Assembly: GCA_946965045.2 (NCBI GenBank)
Contig: OX337229.1
Location: forward strand, 6,200,001-6,264,000
DNA: 64,000 nucleotides
Reading direction: 5' to 3'
DNA from: Epithemia pelagica
Taxonomy: Eukaryota > Bacillariophyta > Bacillariophyceae > Surirellales > Surirellaceae
This document shows, in pieces, positions 1 through 10,159 of this stretch (within the stretch, counting starts at the first letter, position 1; each line of letters begins with the position of its first letter). The position numbers and the translations under genes were made by a program. The notes beneath the pieces are model-generated. The model was given only the letters and a program-made list of their open reading frames with translations. It searched no databases and was not told the origin of the DNA.

Positions 1-78
1 TTTTCTAAGTATAGAGTATAGTATTCAGCAGAGGCACCTTCCTCTTTGGTTCTTTGGTGTGAGTCTGTTCGACCAGAA

Positions 79-3000
79 CTAGTCCGACTTGGTTTGGGCA
101 TCGGCCGCCGCCTTTTGACGTTTTTCTTCCAACCAAAGGGTCATTTGTTGTTTGAGTTCCGTGGCGGGTTTCACCTCCTCAATACTCAATGGTTTCCGAT
201 TAAAGGGATCCATGGGATCATTGAGCAAATGTTGCGTAATGGTCGATCGATCCACGACATGGCCCGAGGGCAACCAAACGGGATCTTTCATGAATGTGGA
301 CAAAATTTCGTCCAAAAATTCTTCGGGAGCATCGGCCACGAGCAATTCATCTTGGGCGACGCGTTGGGCCGCTTGTTCCATCCACTCGGGCAGGGCCGAA
401 AAGGCTTGCAATTGCTCGCCTTCCAACAAGTGGAGCCGTGTCACGGTACTCAAGGCTTGTCGCAACAAGCGTGGATCACAACCGGATTTGGCACATTCTT
501 CTTGAAAGACAGGTGCTGCGGCAAACAAACTAAAGATGTAGCACAAATCCCGCAACATGACCTTGGGTTTGAAATCCAACTCTTCGGGATTGTCCACCTT
601 GAGTTCCAACCCTTTGGATCCCACCAGTTTGGTCAAGACATGCAACAACATGCTCACCAAACGAGAACTCAATTCTTCCAGCAAAAACAATTGACGAATT
701 TCGGGATCGGTATTGAGATAGCCAAACATTTGGAGGGTCTTGTTGCACAGCGGCAAGGCATGCTTCACTTCACGTTCATTTTCTTCCAGGCGTTCCGAGA
801 CTTGCTTTTGTTGTTCTTCCGTCATGGCCGACCATTCGGCCGTGTTTTTCATTTTCAATTGGGCTTCACGAATCTCTGGAAGCTTTTGCATGACCGTAGC
901 AATCAATGTATTGGTTTCGTTCATGATACCATTGGCAAATTTGATAAAGGATTGCTTGTTTTGTGTAATACGTCGAAAGGCGGGTCGATGTTCCTTGGAT
1001 TCCCACAAGTACTTGATGAGAGAGGAGATTTTGGCCCGATGACTCATGCGATCGTAGTAGCCGGTATGTTCCACTTCGCCGTACAAGAGCAAGAGGGAGG
1101 GTGCCAAACATTCTTGGGCACTGGGGTCTGACAAGAGATAGGTCTCACCCGTTTTGCTGTCGAGATAGACCGATGTTGGAACACTGTCGCGACGATCTTC
1201 GTCGGTCGATGGAGGCAAAAACAACTCGTACAAGACATCGCCCAACATGGCCCGTAAATTGTAGTTGCGCACCATCTGTAGTAGTTGTTGTAGTAAAAAT
1301 AGAGTACGAATTGCAATGCACATATATAAGTGTGTATGCGTGTGAGAAGGAGCATCGTATTTGGAACAAAAGAAGGAGAGAAGCACCCAAAACAACTACA
1401 ACGAAACAACTACAAACGTACCGTCGCATAGGTGGGGGACAAGAGTTTGACGACTTGTTGAAAGGTATACGTCATGTCAATGCCGCGCAACAACTTGGGT
1501 TTGAGTTTGGCCAACAAGGTGACGACATGACAGACATCACTCACCAATTCTTCGGGCCATTGGGCCACCACGTCTTGCGAGGCCGTACAGACGAGTTTGG
1601 CTTGGAGTTGCAAAAAATGCAAATGACTGGCCACAAAGTCGTCGGCCAACAAGGCCACTTCGGCCGATCGTTGGCGACTCACGTACAGGGCAAATTGAGG
1701 ATCGGTTTGCCAATCGGTCGCCGAACCTCGACTGGTAATGTGCCAATGCAAATGACTCAAATGGCGCAACAAGGATTCGTGTTGACTGAGTTGGGCCGAC
1801 AAGCCCAAATGAATGGCACGGGCCGTCAAGAAAAAGAGTTGGGTGACAAAGGCATTTTTGGGTTGATATTCCACGGCCATGGTGGTCGTGTCGTCATCCG
1901 TTTCGGTGGAAGACGACGACGACAGGCGCGGGACGGCATTGTCCCCCGTCGTGGCATAGAGGCCCTTGTGCGCGGCCGGATCCGCACAAAAGAGGGGATC
2001 AATCAAGCCATGTTTGGCCGGGTTACTGACAAAGGGCTGACACAAGTGCAATAAACTGGCCGAGAGATTGAGCAACAAACTGGCACTGGATACCTTGGTG
2101 GGATCGGGTCGTGTGGCCGAGGCACCGACATTGACGAGCAGGGCATCCGTGAACCAATCCAAGACGCATTGTCGCGAGGTGGGACCGGCCTTGATAAAGG
2201 TTTGGACCAAGGCCTGGCAGGCTTGTTGATAGACGTTCAATTGTTGTCGTTGTTGACTCGTGGCCGATTCCGACACGGCAAAGGATTGTCGGACAATGGT
2301 ACTGGGGCTAAAGGCTGGATTGTGTTTGGTCGGAATGCCCAAGCGCAAACAGGATCCCATCAAGGTCCCATGTTCCAATCCGGGACCGGATCGTTTGCAA
2401 TAGGGGGGAGTTTGGGATTGTTGTTGCTGTTGTTGCGCCAAATGGGTCATGAATTGTTGCAACAAGCGATTGGTGGAACCGCCCGTACCCGTAGGAGGTG
2501 TGGGAAGGACCGGCGGGGGAGGTGCGGGAGGTCGAACCTTTTCTTGGGCTTGGGGAGACGACGCGGGCGGTAACAAAAAGGAGGGACTCTGCGCCACGAG
2601 TTCAGCCACCTTCTTGTGCAGACACAGGGACGTCAAGGCCGAGACAATGGCGAGCGGACTCGTCTCTCGACGAACGTTACTGGTTGAGCTGTTGTTGGTC
2701 GTCGTCAAAAGACTGGGAAGGGCCTTGTGATCCAAGACCGAGTCGCAGTCTTTCAAGGCCGCTTGATACGAGTCCACCAATTGCGTCACGACCGTTTGGA
2801 GAGCGGCCGGGTCTTGGGCCTGCAATTCGTCCACCAACAAGTGATAAAAGGAGGGCGATCCAAAGGTAATGCTCCTGGTGACATCCATTGTGGTGGTAGT
2901 GGTTCCGAGCAGCAAACAATCCGACAATTGCGCCATGGAATCCTGTCCTTGTTCAAAGAGGGTCGGTTCGACCAAAATGGTGGCAGCATAACTCACGACT

Positions 3001-3863
3001 TGTTTTTGAATTTCCTGCAACAATTCCGTGAGTTCCGCCGTTTGCTGTTGGACCGTGGCCGTGGCTTTGGTGGTCGTACTACTACTACTACTACTTGCGG
3101 CCAACGTCTTGAGTTCGTCCGCCGCCAAGCGAAAACACTCGGCCAAGTAGGCCAACAAGGACTTTTTCGGATGGCTGCTGCTGTTGGACGACGACTCGTC
3201 GGGACTGGCTGCGGCGGCGACTCGATTGGACAAGACTTCGGCAATGGTTTGAACGGAAATATCACTGGCATCTTCCACTTCCATGGTGGTCATCCACTCC
3301 ATGTTGCTCTTGTTGTTGTTGTGATTGCTGCTGCTATTGCTCGCGGCATCGACCAAGACGAGGCCCAGGACTTTGCGGACCAAGACTTGTTTTTTGCGTT
3401 GAAATTTCCGTGCTTCGTTGCTGCTTGTCTCTTTTTCGGAACGACGCTTCTTTTTTTGGGACAACAACGACGACGACGACGAGTCGGCCACTGGTTTGCT
3501 GCTGCTGCTGCTGCTCGTAGTGGTGGGAGTGTCCACGTTCATGGGTTCCACACCTCCTCCTCCCTGTGGGTTGTTCTTGTTCTTGTTGTTGTTCTTGTCC
3601 TTTGCGGAAGGCGTTTCGTCACTGGCTGCTTCTTGTTGTTGTTGTTGTTGTTGTTGTTGCTCCAATCGTTCTTGTCGCAACAAATCCATGCGTTGGACTC
3701 GTTGGGCTCGCATTTCTTGCGGTGTCAAGGCGTCTTGTGGGGATTGTTGTTCCGTGTTGGTCGTGTTGTCGTCGTCTGGAGTATTCGTGTCGTCGTCGGG
3801 GGGTGCCGCAGCCGGCTGTCCTCTTAAGGCCCAACTGGCCAAATCCGGCAACAATCCACTCAT
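79..3863 (-). CDS. UFD2: Ubiquitin conjugation factor E4 (U-box E3/E4 ligase, UFD2 family), two exons
   Basis: Extends polyubiquitin chains on substrates already marked by E1-E2-E3, usually with Cdc48/p97. Exon 1 runs 3863-1422 and exon 2 1275-79; the 146-nt intron (1276-1421) has donor GTACGT and acceptor CAG, phase 0. The predicted protein has 1,212 residues, normal for UFD2. The N-terminal ~200 residues are low complexity with a poly-Gln run. The Ufd2 core spans the splice junction, with exon 2 opening MVRNYNLRAMLGDVLYELF. A C-terminal U-box (about residues 1128-1205) reads DPVWLPSGHVVDR ... NDPMDPFNRKPL. I chose the ATG at 3863 (MSGLLPDLAS) because upstream in-frame codons contain no ATG. 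It diverges from the SR-protein gene starting at 4467, leaving a 603-bp shared promoter region. Family assignment is firm; exact 5' end is inferred. Confidence 0.93.
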
Positions 3864-4466
3864 ATTATTGGTGTGTGTGTGTGTCTGTCGTGTCGTTCCC
3901 TCTCCAAGAAACAAAGAAGAAGAAGAATGACTCTACGATCTATACTACTTTGGCAGCAACTCCCCAACGGCAATCCAGTCTCGCTCTCTCGTTCGTCTGT
4001 GTCTGTGTGTGCGAGTCGCTGCTTTGTCCTCGCCTCGTTGGATGATTTCTCTCTCCTTTTGTTTTGGTTTGTTGGTTGGCTCTCGTTGGATATCGAGTCT
4101 CTGCTGCTGCAACCGAGGATAAGGATATCGAATAGAGAGGATGACAGAGACAAAAAGGATGAGCAACGAGAGGCACCGAACAAATGTGGAGAGAGGGGCA
4201 CCTCTACCTAATCTTTTGGTGCATGCCCCCAAACTGTGGGGAATGGTCTGTGCGGCGTACGCAACCGTTCACCCACCCGTCCGTCCGTCTGCACCGCTTC
4301 GCGCGCAGGGCTCGCTCAAATTCCAAACCGTATTCGGAAACCAAAAATTTTCAACAAGCAGCAGCAGTCCGAACAAAGATCCCTCTCGCTTCCAAGAAGA
4401 AGAAGAAGAAGAACAAAACGAAACAAAGAACGCGTTGAGAGAGTTTGTCGTTGCCTAAAGTAGATC

Positions 4467-5606
4467 ATGAACGATCGGGACGGACCACCGCCCTCGTCGT
4501 CTCGAGGAGGAGGAGGTGATTCTCCGGGTCGAGATCGAAGTCTGGATCGCCACCACGATCCCTATCCTCCTCGTCGTCGTCCGCGCAGTCGAAGTTATTC
4601 ACCACCCCCGGACCATCATCATTATCGTCGTCGTCCGCGCAGTCGCAGTCGAAGTCCACCATCTCGTCGAGGTGGAGGTGGTGGCCGTGATCGAAGTTAC
4701 AGTCCCGATCGAGATCGTCCAGCGTCGCGACAAGCACCACCTCCTCGCGAGGGAGGAGGATATGGTGGTGGTGGTGGCTATCGAGACTATCCACCACCGC
4801 CGTTTGGTGGACGAGGACCACCACCGGGTCGAGGAGGAGACTATGGACCACCACCACCGGGTGGTCGCTATTATGACGATCGCTATTATCCACGCGATGG
4901 AGGAGGACCACGCGATGGCGGACCACCTCCTCATCGCGGCGATGGTCCACGAGGAGGAGGAGACTATCGGGGTGGTGGTGGTCCTCCTCCTCCCCACCGA
5001 GGCGGCGGTGGTGGTGGCCGTGACTATCCTCGTCGACCCCCACCGCCGCAGCACAATAACAACAATCACAATCGTGGTCCTCTCCAAGAAGATGCCATTC
5101 CGGGCGTCTCCCTCTTGGTGCGCAATGTCTCTCCCGATATTACCACACAAGATTTGCAACGCGCCTTTGGTCGGATTGGCGAAATTCGCGATGTCTACAT
5201 TCCCCGCGATTATCATTCGCAACAACCCAAGGGCTTTGCCTTTATTGAATATGCCACGGCCGATCAAGCCGAAGAAGCCCGCGAGGAAATGGATCGGTTC
5301 GTCATTAAAGGACGAGAACTCGAAGTTGTCTTTGCCCAAGAAAAACGCAAAACGCCCAATGAAATGCGCGGACGGGTCGTCAATCAACAAAATCGAGGAC
5401 GAGATCGATCCAATTTTGAACGATCCTCCTCCTTTGAACGACATCGACGCGAACAACAACAAGGAGGAGGACCTGGACCTCAAGGTTCGGGAGGACCACC
5501 ACCCCAAGATGCTCTCCAAGGGGGAAGCAGTGATGGACCGGCACCGGTCAAGGAAGAAGCAGAAGAACCCTCCTCGAATACGACTCGAGTCAAGGAAGAA
5601 ACGTAA
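4467..5606 (+). CDS. SR-type RNA-binding protein with one RRM
   Basis: Single exon, 379 residues, ATG at 4467. The N-terminal ~200 residues alternate RS dipeptides (RRRPRSRSRSPPSRR) with Gly/Pro/Arg/Tyr-rich stretches of RGG type. One RRM lies at about residues 213-291, with RNP2 read as LLVRNV and RNP1 as KGFAFIEY. The C-terminal tail is acidic and contains two K-E-E motifs. This resembles the SC35-like or SCL group of splicing factors, but with the RS region placed before the RRM, as in plant SCL proteins and some stramenopile ones. A role in pre-mRNA splicing in the nucleus is inferred from the family. The strong Gly/Pro codon bias produces long antisense ORFs that are not genes. Confidence 0.88.
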   Translation: MNDRDGPPPSSSRGGGGDSPGRDRSLDRHHDPYPPRRRPRSRSYSPPPDHHHYRRRPRSRSRSPPSRRGGGGGRDRSYSPDRDRPASRQAPPPREGGGYGGGGGYRDYPPPPFGGRGPPPGRGGDYGPPPPGGRYYDDRYYPRDGGGPRDGGPPPHRGDGPRGGGDYRGGGGPPPPHRGGGGGGRDYPRRPPPPQHNNNNHNRGPLQEDAIPGVSLLVRNVSPDITTQDLQRAFGRIGEIRDVYIPRDYHSQQPKGFAFIEYATADQAEEAREEMDRFVIKGRELEVVFAQEKRKTPNEMRGRVVNQQNRGRDRSNFERSSSFERHRREQQQGGGPGPQGSGGPPPQDALQGGSSDGPAPVKEEAEEPSSNTTRVKEET

Positions 5607-6832
5607 AGTCAGCCAAGACCAGGAAACCGCAAGGAACGGAAATACATACAACAAGGTCCCCACGAAACACATACACACACGCACAAATATCTTCCGAACA
5701 CAAACCGCAAGGACAAGGTCCCCACGAAACAGTTTCTCCTACATGTCAACACAGTTACACGTTCATTGTCCATGGTCGTCGTCAAGTGCAAGATACTATA
5801 AAATGGCGCACACATTCCAGAGTCTTATAGTGAATAAAAAAAGAGGATGAAGGTAACACACTCGATACACACACAAGGTAAAAGCCAAGCAAGAGCTTGA
5901 AGATCTGCACACACAAGTTTGTTTTTGCGTAACCAGTCTATTATATATATTCTTTATTAATTCAAGAACTCTATGATCAAGATCCACAAGAATTTCAAGA
6001 AACACTCAAGTTCCCTCTCTCAAGAATTATTATGGATCAAGTCTCTCTCTCTCGCTGTGTGTGTGTGTTGTGTCTATTGTCTTTTTTCTGTGTATGTACC
6101 TCTGTATCCCTGTCCTTGTCTCTCTCTCTCTACTAGTACACACACACATGAAACGGGAGAGAATGATGAGTGGATGAGACATGTCCGCAAGGTGCCAATG
6201 AGTTGCAGTACTACTACTACTCTTACTCGTTGCGCTTGTGCCAGGTGGGGACCGAGAGTGTACGAATATGACTCTCGTCTCTACTTCTAGACGACGCTCC
6301 CCGAGAGAGAGAGCGCGCCAGGATGGAACGTCACGATCAATCACACTGTCTCTCTCTCTCTCTATGGAACGACATATATACCTCACTCGATGGGAATGGA
6401 GAAATAGGCATAGGACACGACAAGATCTACAAGATCTATACTATAGCGCTCTCCAAGATTTTGTTGTTCTTTCAAGTTCCGGTTCCCAAGTGTTGTACTA
6501 TGGCGCAGATACCCAATAAGCCATTGGTATTGGCCTTTGTCTATCTCGGTCGGATGCAGTCCATCCTGTTGGTTCCCATGGTTTTGCTTGTTTCATGTGT
6601 ATGCCAATCCGGACCACAGGGATCCAACTGTTTGTGAATGAGAAGAAAAGTATGTTTCTCCAAGACCGGGGACACAATGCTGTGGTACGTTCTATATAGA
6701 TATGCAATGCAACAATCAACGAATGGGGGGGGGGGTTCGACGGGCGGCGGAGAGAGAGAGAGAGCACTGGAACGAACAGAGCCAAAGGTCACACGAACCA
6801 GAACACAGTCACGAGAGAATTGAGCCACACGT

Positions 6833-6835
<3 letters not shown>
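5607..6835. other. Intergenic region downstream of the SR gene
   Basis: No convincing gene. A 17-nt motif (CAAGGTCCCCACGAAAC) occurs twice, at about 5653 and 5714, probably in the 3' UTR. Short CA/TG and CT runs are frequent. ORFs here have no recognisable domain. Confidence 0.5.

Positions 6836-6908
<73 letters not shown>
6836..6908. repeat. (TC)n microsatellite, 73 bp
   Basis: An uninterrupted TC dinucleotide run from 6836 to 6908. It is the longest simple repeat in the window; its length may be approximate because such runs are prone to assembly error. Confidence 0.97.
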
Positions 6909-6910
<2 letters not shown>

Positions 6911-6979
6911 GAATTTCGAGTGGTGTCGGAGCCAAACTCGGACCGAGATCTCTACTATACTACGTCTAGCTAGCAGTCA

Positions 6980-7210
6980 TATATATAGAGAGAAATGGAT
7001 TAGAAGGATATGAACCCATCCCCGGCGATCGTCGTCGGAATCCTGAGCATCAACGGCAGGGGAATTCCGTCTTGTTGATGGTTGGGGTATTGGATCGTCG
7101 TCGTTTGGAACATGATCAGTTTCTCCAGGAGTGCGATTCGGACTGGAGAATGTGGTGGTACTACTACTAGTCGTGTCATGTTTGGTTCGTGTCGTGTGTT
7201 TTTGCCGTCC
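6980..7210 (-). pseudogene. Duplicated fragment of the RPP30 3' end
   Basis: This stretch matches 8427-8740, the 3' end of the RPP30 gene, in the same orientation. Shared landmarks in order are ATATGAACCCATCCCC, GGCAGGGGAATTCCGTCT and, after a gap, a block around GTTTGGTTCGTGTCG. Several indels break the reading frame, so only a remnant of the C-terminal low-complexity tail and the end of the conserved domain is present. It is separated from the parent by the frameshifted gene at 7416-8080. Confidence 0.8.
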
Positions 7211-7415
7211 TTGTAGCGCGCGCGTCGATCACCAGCTAAAAACCTCGTGTGACACACACAATTTCCTGAATTTGTGCTGCGGGATTGCTTCCCTTACAAC
7301 ACTCTCGATAATAGACCATTCCCATTAGTTCTGCCCTGGTCACTTATCCTTGTTCACTTGTTTGTTTCATACTGGTCACCCTGCATCATTCATTTGTTCC
7401 ACACAGCCTTCCAAG

Positions 7416-8080
7416 ATGTCTGATTCTTCCATCGCTACGCCCAATTCGGACTGTTCCAGCGACGAGGAAGAAATCACCTATGGTGGAGGTAAAAACACAA
7501 GGTTGACACGAGAGAAGGGGAGGATCACCGACACGCCCTCCTCCAAGAGTCCCGACTCTCGAAAAAACACGGTGAAACATGATCCTGTTGCATCTTCCAT
7601 CGCTACGCCCAATTCTGACTATTCCAGCGACGAGGAAGAAATCACCTATGGTGGAGGTAAAAACGCGCGTTGGAAACAAGAGAAGTGGAGGATCACCGAC
7701 ACGCCCACCTCCAAGAGTCCCGACTCTCAAAAAACACGGTGAAACAGAGTATTACTGATCCTGTTGTATCTTCCATTGCAAAGCACCAGAACCAGCAGAA
7801 CCGCCATACTGCGGCTTCTCCCCCTCCCCCCATTGTTGCTCCTACAACCGAACAGTTCCAGACTGTAGTTCTTGCCCTGGTGGAAAGTCGTGCCGAATGT
7901 CATGATTTGCGGGAACAAGTTGCCTTCTTGACCCACGAATTATCCAAGGTCCTGTTGGAAAGTCGTGCCGAATGTCATGATTTGACGGAACAGGTGGCAA
8001 CCTTGACCCAGGAATTATCCAAGGTGCAAGTTTCATTCCCGAAACAGAACAAGGCTGCCGAAAGTACTCAAGAAGATTAG
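7416..8080 (+). pseudogene. Tandem-repeat plus coiled-coil protein, broken by a 1-nt frameshift
   Basis: ATG at 7416 (MSDSSIATPNSD). Two tandem ~56-residue units (7416-7585 and 7593-7740) each contain SSDEEEITYGGGK and SKSPDS. The first continues in frame through a G-A6 run. The second has lost the G of that run (about 7731-7737), so frame 1 stops at once and the homologous continuation is found in the next frame. That frame carries a third partial unit, a Pro-rich linker and two copies of a heptad-like block, ESRAECHDL-EQVA-LT-ELSKV, predicted to form a coiled coil. It ends at 8080. Function is unknown. The break sits next to a homopolymer, so a sequencing or polishing error is as likely as true decay. 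Confidence 0.6.
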
Positions 8081-8437
8081 AATGTAGCCGCTGGGGACGC
8101 TGCTGTACCGCAAGTTGCTGACCAAGCCGTCACAGCCCGCCGAGCACTCCCGAATGATGGTGAAAATGAGATACGACTATACGGTACGGAACAAAATAAA
8201 TCGTTCTCAAAACCTATACAGTCTATTCGTGCTCCTCCTATTAGATGCATGTTTCAACCCTCCTTCCTCCGCCATGAACGCCATTCCCAATCGTTTCGGA
8301 CGGAAGCTAGGAATCACACATTACGGATCAAAGATTTGTACAAACGGTTCTGTTGGTTCGTCTCAAACGAGGTGTAGGATGATCCTGGCGTGGGTGGAAT
8401 GTCAATCGTCACCTGCTTGGATAATCACATATATGGA
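8081..8437. other. Spacer between the repeat gene and RPP30
   Basis: No gene with recognisable content. The last ~10 bp belong to the segment duplicated at 6980. Confidence 0.5.
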
Positions 8438-9853
8438 TTAGGAGAATGATATGAACCCATCCCCTGCCACACTACGACTCTCGTCGTCCGAATCCTGAGC
8501 AGGAACGGCAGGGGAATTCCGTCTCTTGTTGTTGTTATTGTTGTTGTTGTTGTTTCCAGAGGAGGATGATCGTATTGGGCCATGCTCGTCCTCTATTCTT
8601 GGAGAATCATCATTTGTTTGCATCTGTGGAGGATCGGTCCAGGACTCCTTCTGGTCTATCCTGCGATCCGGACTGGAGGATGATGCGGTGGTACTACCAG
8701 GAGTCGTACCAGGTTTGGTTCGTATCGTGTGGTTGCTGTATTTATCCTCCTCCGGGGCACCACCACCCGCCGAAACCACTTGAACCTGTTGGAGCATCGT
8801 TGTTCCAAACCGTCGTTGCCATCCATGCTCCAGGGCCATTCGAGCGGTTTGGGACATGGTTTGGTGGGAAATGACTGCCGCCGGAAATTGAAGCACAGTG
8901 TGCAACAAATTTTGGACATCGCCCGGTGTACGAAGGGCCAAATCGCGCGCATCCTTCTTGTGGTTTCGCACCAAGGAGTTTGTCGTACTACGAGTTGTAT
9001 CGGCAGACATGGTTGCATCGGAATAGGTCCGAGGCCCCGAACTCACGAGAATGCGTGCCAAAGAACCCACGGCACGAGATGCCGTGAGCCACTCTCGACT
9101 GCACTGAATGAGTTTGGGTCGCAACGGGGCGTGCACCACGGCGGGGGCATAACAGAGTTCCAAGGTTGCTCCTCGATCGGCCAGGGCTTGCAAATCAGAG
9201 GATCGAATTCGATACGGCAAGCCGCCTTTCGTCGAAAAATAATCGAGGGTGACAATGTCCACGGCCGTCGCTTGACGACAGGCGGCTTGAAAACACGCTT
9301 CATTGGCCGGTGCCACGGAAAGAAGGTCATAACCATTCCACACGTGGTGCAGGCGTTTTTGCTGTGGCGTCCACAATTCTTTCGACGTATCAGTGGGAAG
9401 ACTGTAGGCTCCCACATCCGACAAGCGTTCCACGACGGCATGCAAGCGTCGCAAAATCTGCATAGAAGGACGACCCGTCGTCGTGGGCTTCTCATCCCTC
9501 ATTTCATCGATGACAAAGGGCAATTGTTGGTCGGCCGCATCTCGATCGACCTGTGGGATTCCATAAATGACATGGGTCCAGGCCATGCGTTGATATCCCA
9601 CACTTTGCAAGCGACGTTGCAACACGAGTCGTTCGGCGGCATCTCGAGACGACGAACCACCTGATGTCGACGACTCGACCAGGGGCACAAACAAGTCAGA
9701 TGTTATTGTCCGTTCTTGTTCCACAAGATGCCGTTTCGTGGCTTTCTTCTTCTTGTTGTTCTCTCTCTGTGGCTGTTGCTGCTGATCCGGTTGTGAACTG
9801 GGTTCGGTACTAGTGTGGTGGTTTCGTTGTGCCGGCCGTCGGCGCTTTCCCAT
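8438..9853 (-). CDS. RPP30: Ribonuclease P/MRP protein subunit p30 (Rpp30/Rpp1 family)
   Basis: Single exon, 471 residues, ATG at 9853. Rpp30 is a TIM-barrel protein of nuclear RNase P and RNase MRP, needed for tRNA 5' maturation and rRNA processing. Recognised features in order: a Lys/Gln-rich N-terminus; a first conserved block, GYQRMAWTHVIYGIP; the central block NGYDLLSVAPANEACFQAACR followed by VDIVTLDYF; then GATLELCYAPAV and a helix-rich end with GDVQNLLHTVL. The C-terminal ~110 residues are Ser/Asn/Asp-rich with a poly-Asn run and are not part of the fold. The protein is longer than yeast or human p30 because of this tail. It starts head-to-head with the K+ channel gene, 306 bp apart. 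Confidence 0.85.
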   Translation of the reverse strand: MGKRRRPAQRNHHTSTEPSSQPDQQQQPQRENNKKKKATKRHLVEQERTITSDLFVPLVESSTSGGSSSRDAAERLVLQRRLQSVGYQRMAWTHVIYGIPQVDRDAADQQLPFVIDEMRDEKPTTTGRPSMQILRRLHAVVERLSDVGAYSLPTDTSKELWTPQQKRLHHVWNGYDLLSVAPANEACFQAACRQATAVDIVTLDYFSTKGGLPYRIRSSDLQALADRGATLELCYAPAVVHAPLRPKLIQCSREWLTASRAVGSLARILVSSGPRTYSDATMSADTTRSTTNSLVRNHKKDARDLALRTPGDVQNLLHTVLQFPAAVISHQTMSQTARMALEHGWQRRFGTTMLQQVQVVSAGGGAPEEDKYSNHTIRTKPGTTPGSTTASSSSPDRRIDQKESWTDPPQMQTNDDSPRIEDEHGPIRSSSSGNNNNNNNNNKRRNSPAVPAQDSDDESRSVAGDGFISFS

Positions 9854-10159
9854 GGTGTCGTCGGATCTGTGGTGGATCTTTTTGTGATGGATGGTGTGTG
9901 TGTTCCATCGTCTCGTGGCATGGATATAATGTGCGACCTATTATACGCGACTGAAATATACGGTCGCATTTATTCGCCACCAAAGATTCGCTGTGTCATT
10001 TTTCTTCACTCTCCATTTCGTCGTTGACTCGACGAAAAGGACAACCAGAACCAGCGACAGTCCTGGATACCTCTCTTATTTCTCATTGTGTTGTGGTGGG
10101 CGTTGGATACACCAGAAGCACTTGTGTGTGTGTGATATCTTTTGTCGGTCGTTTGTAAC

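Noticed and set aside
2727-3827. Plus-strand ORF of 366 codons over UFD2
   Set aside because: Antisense of UFD2 low-complexity sequence; no independent start context or domain.
4599-5684. Long ORF opposite the SR protein
   Set aside because: Antisense shadow of the RS/RGG repeats; no domain, while the plus strand has a clear RRM.
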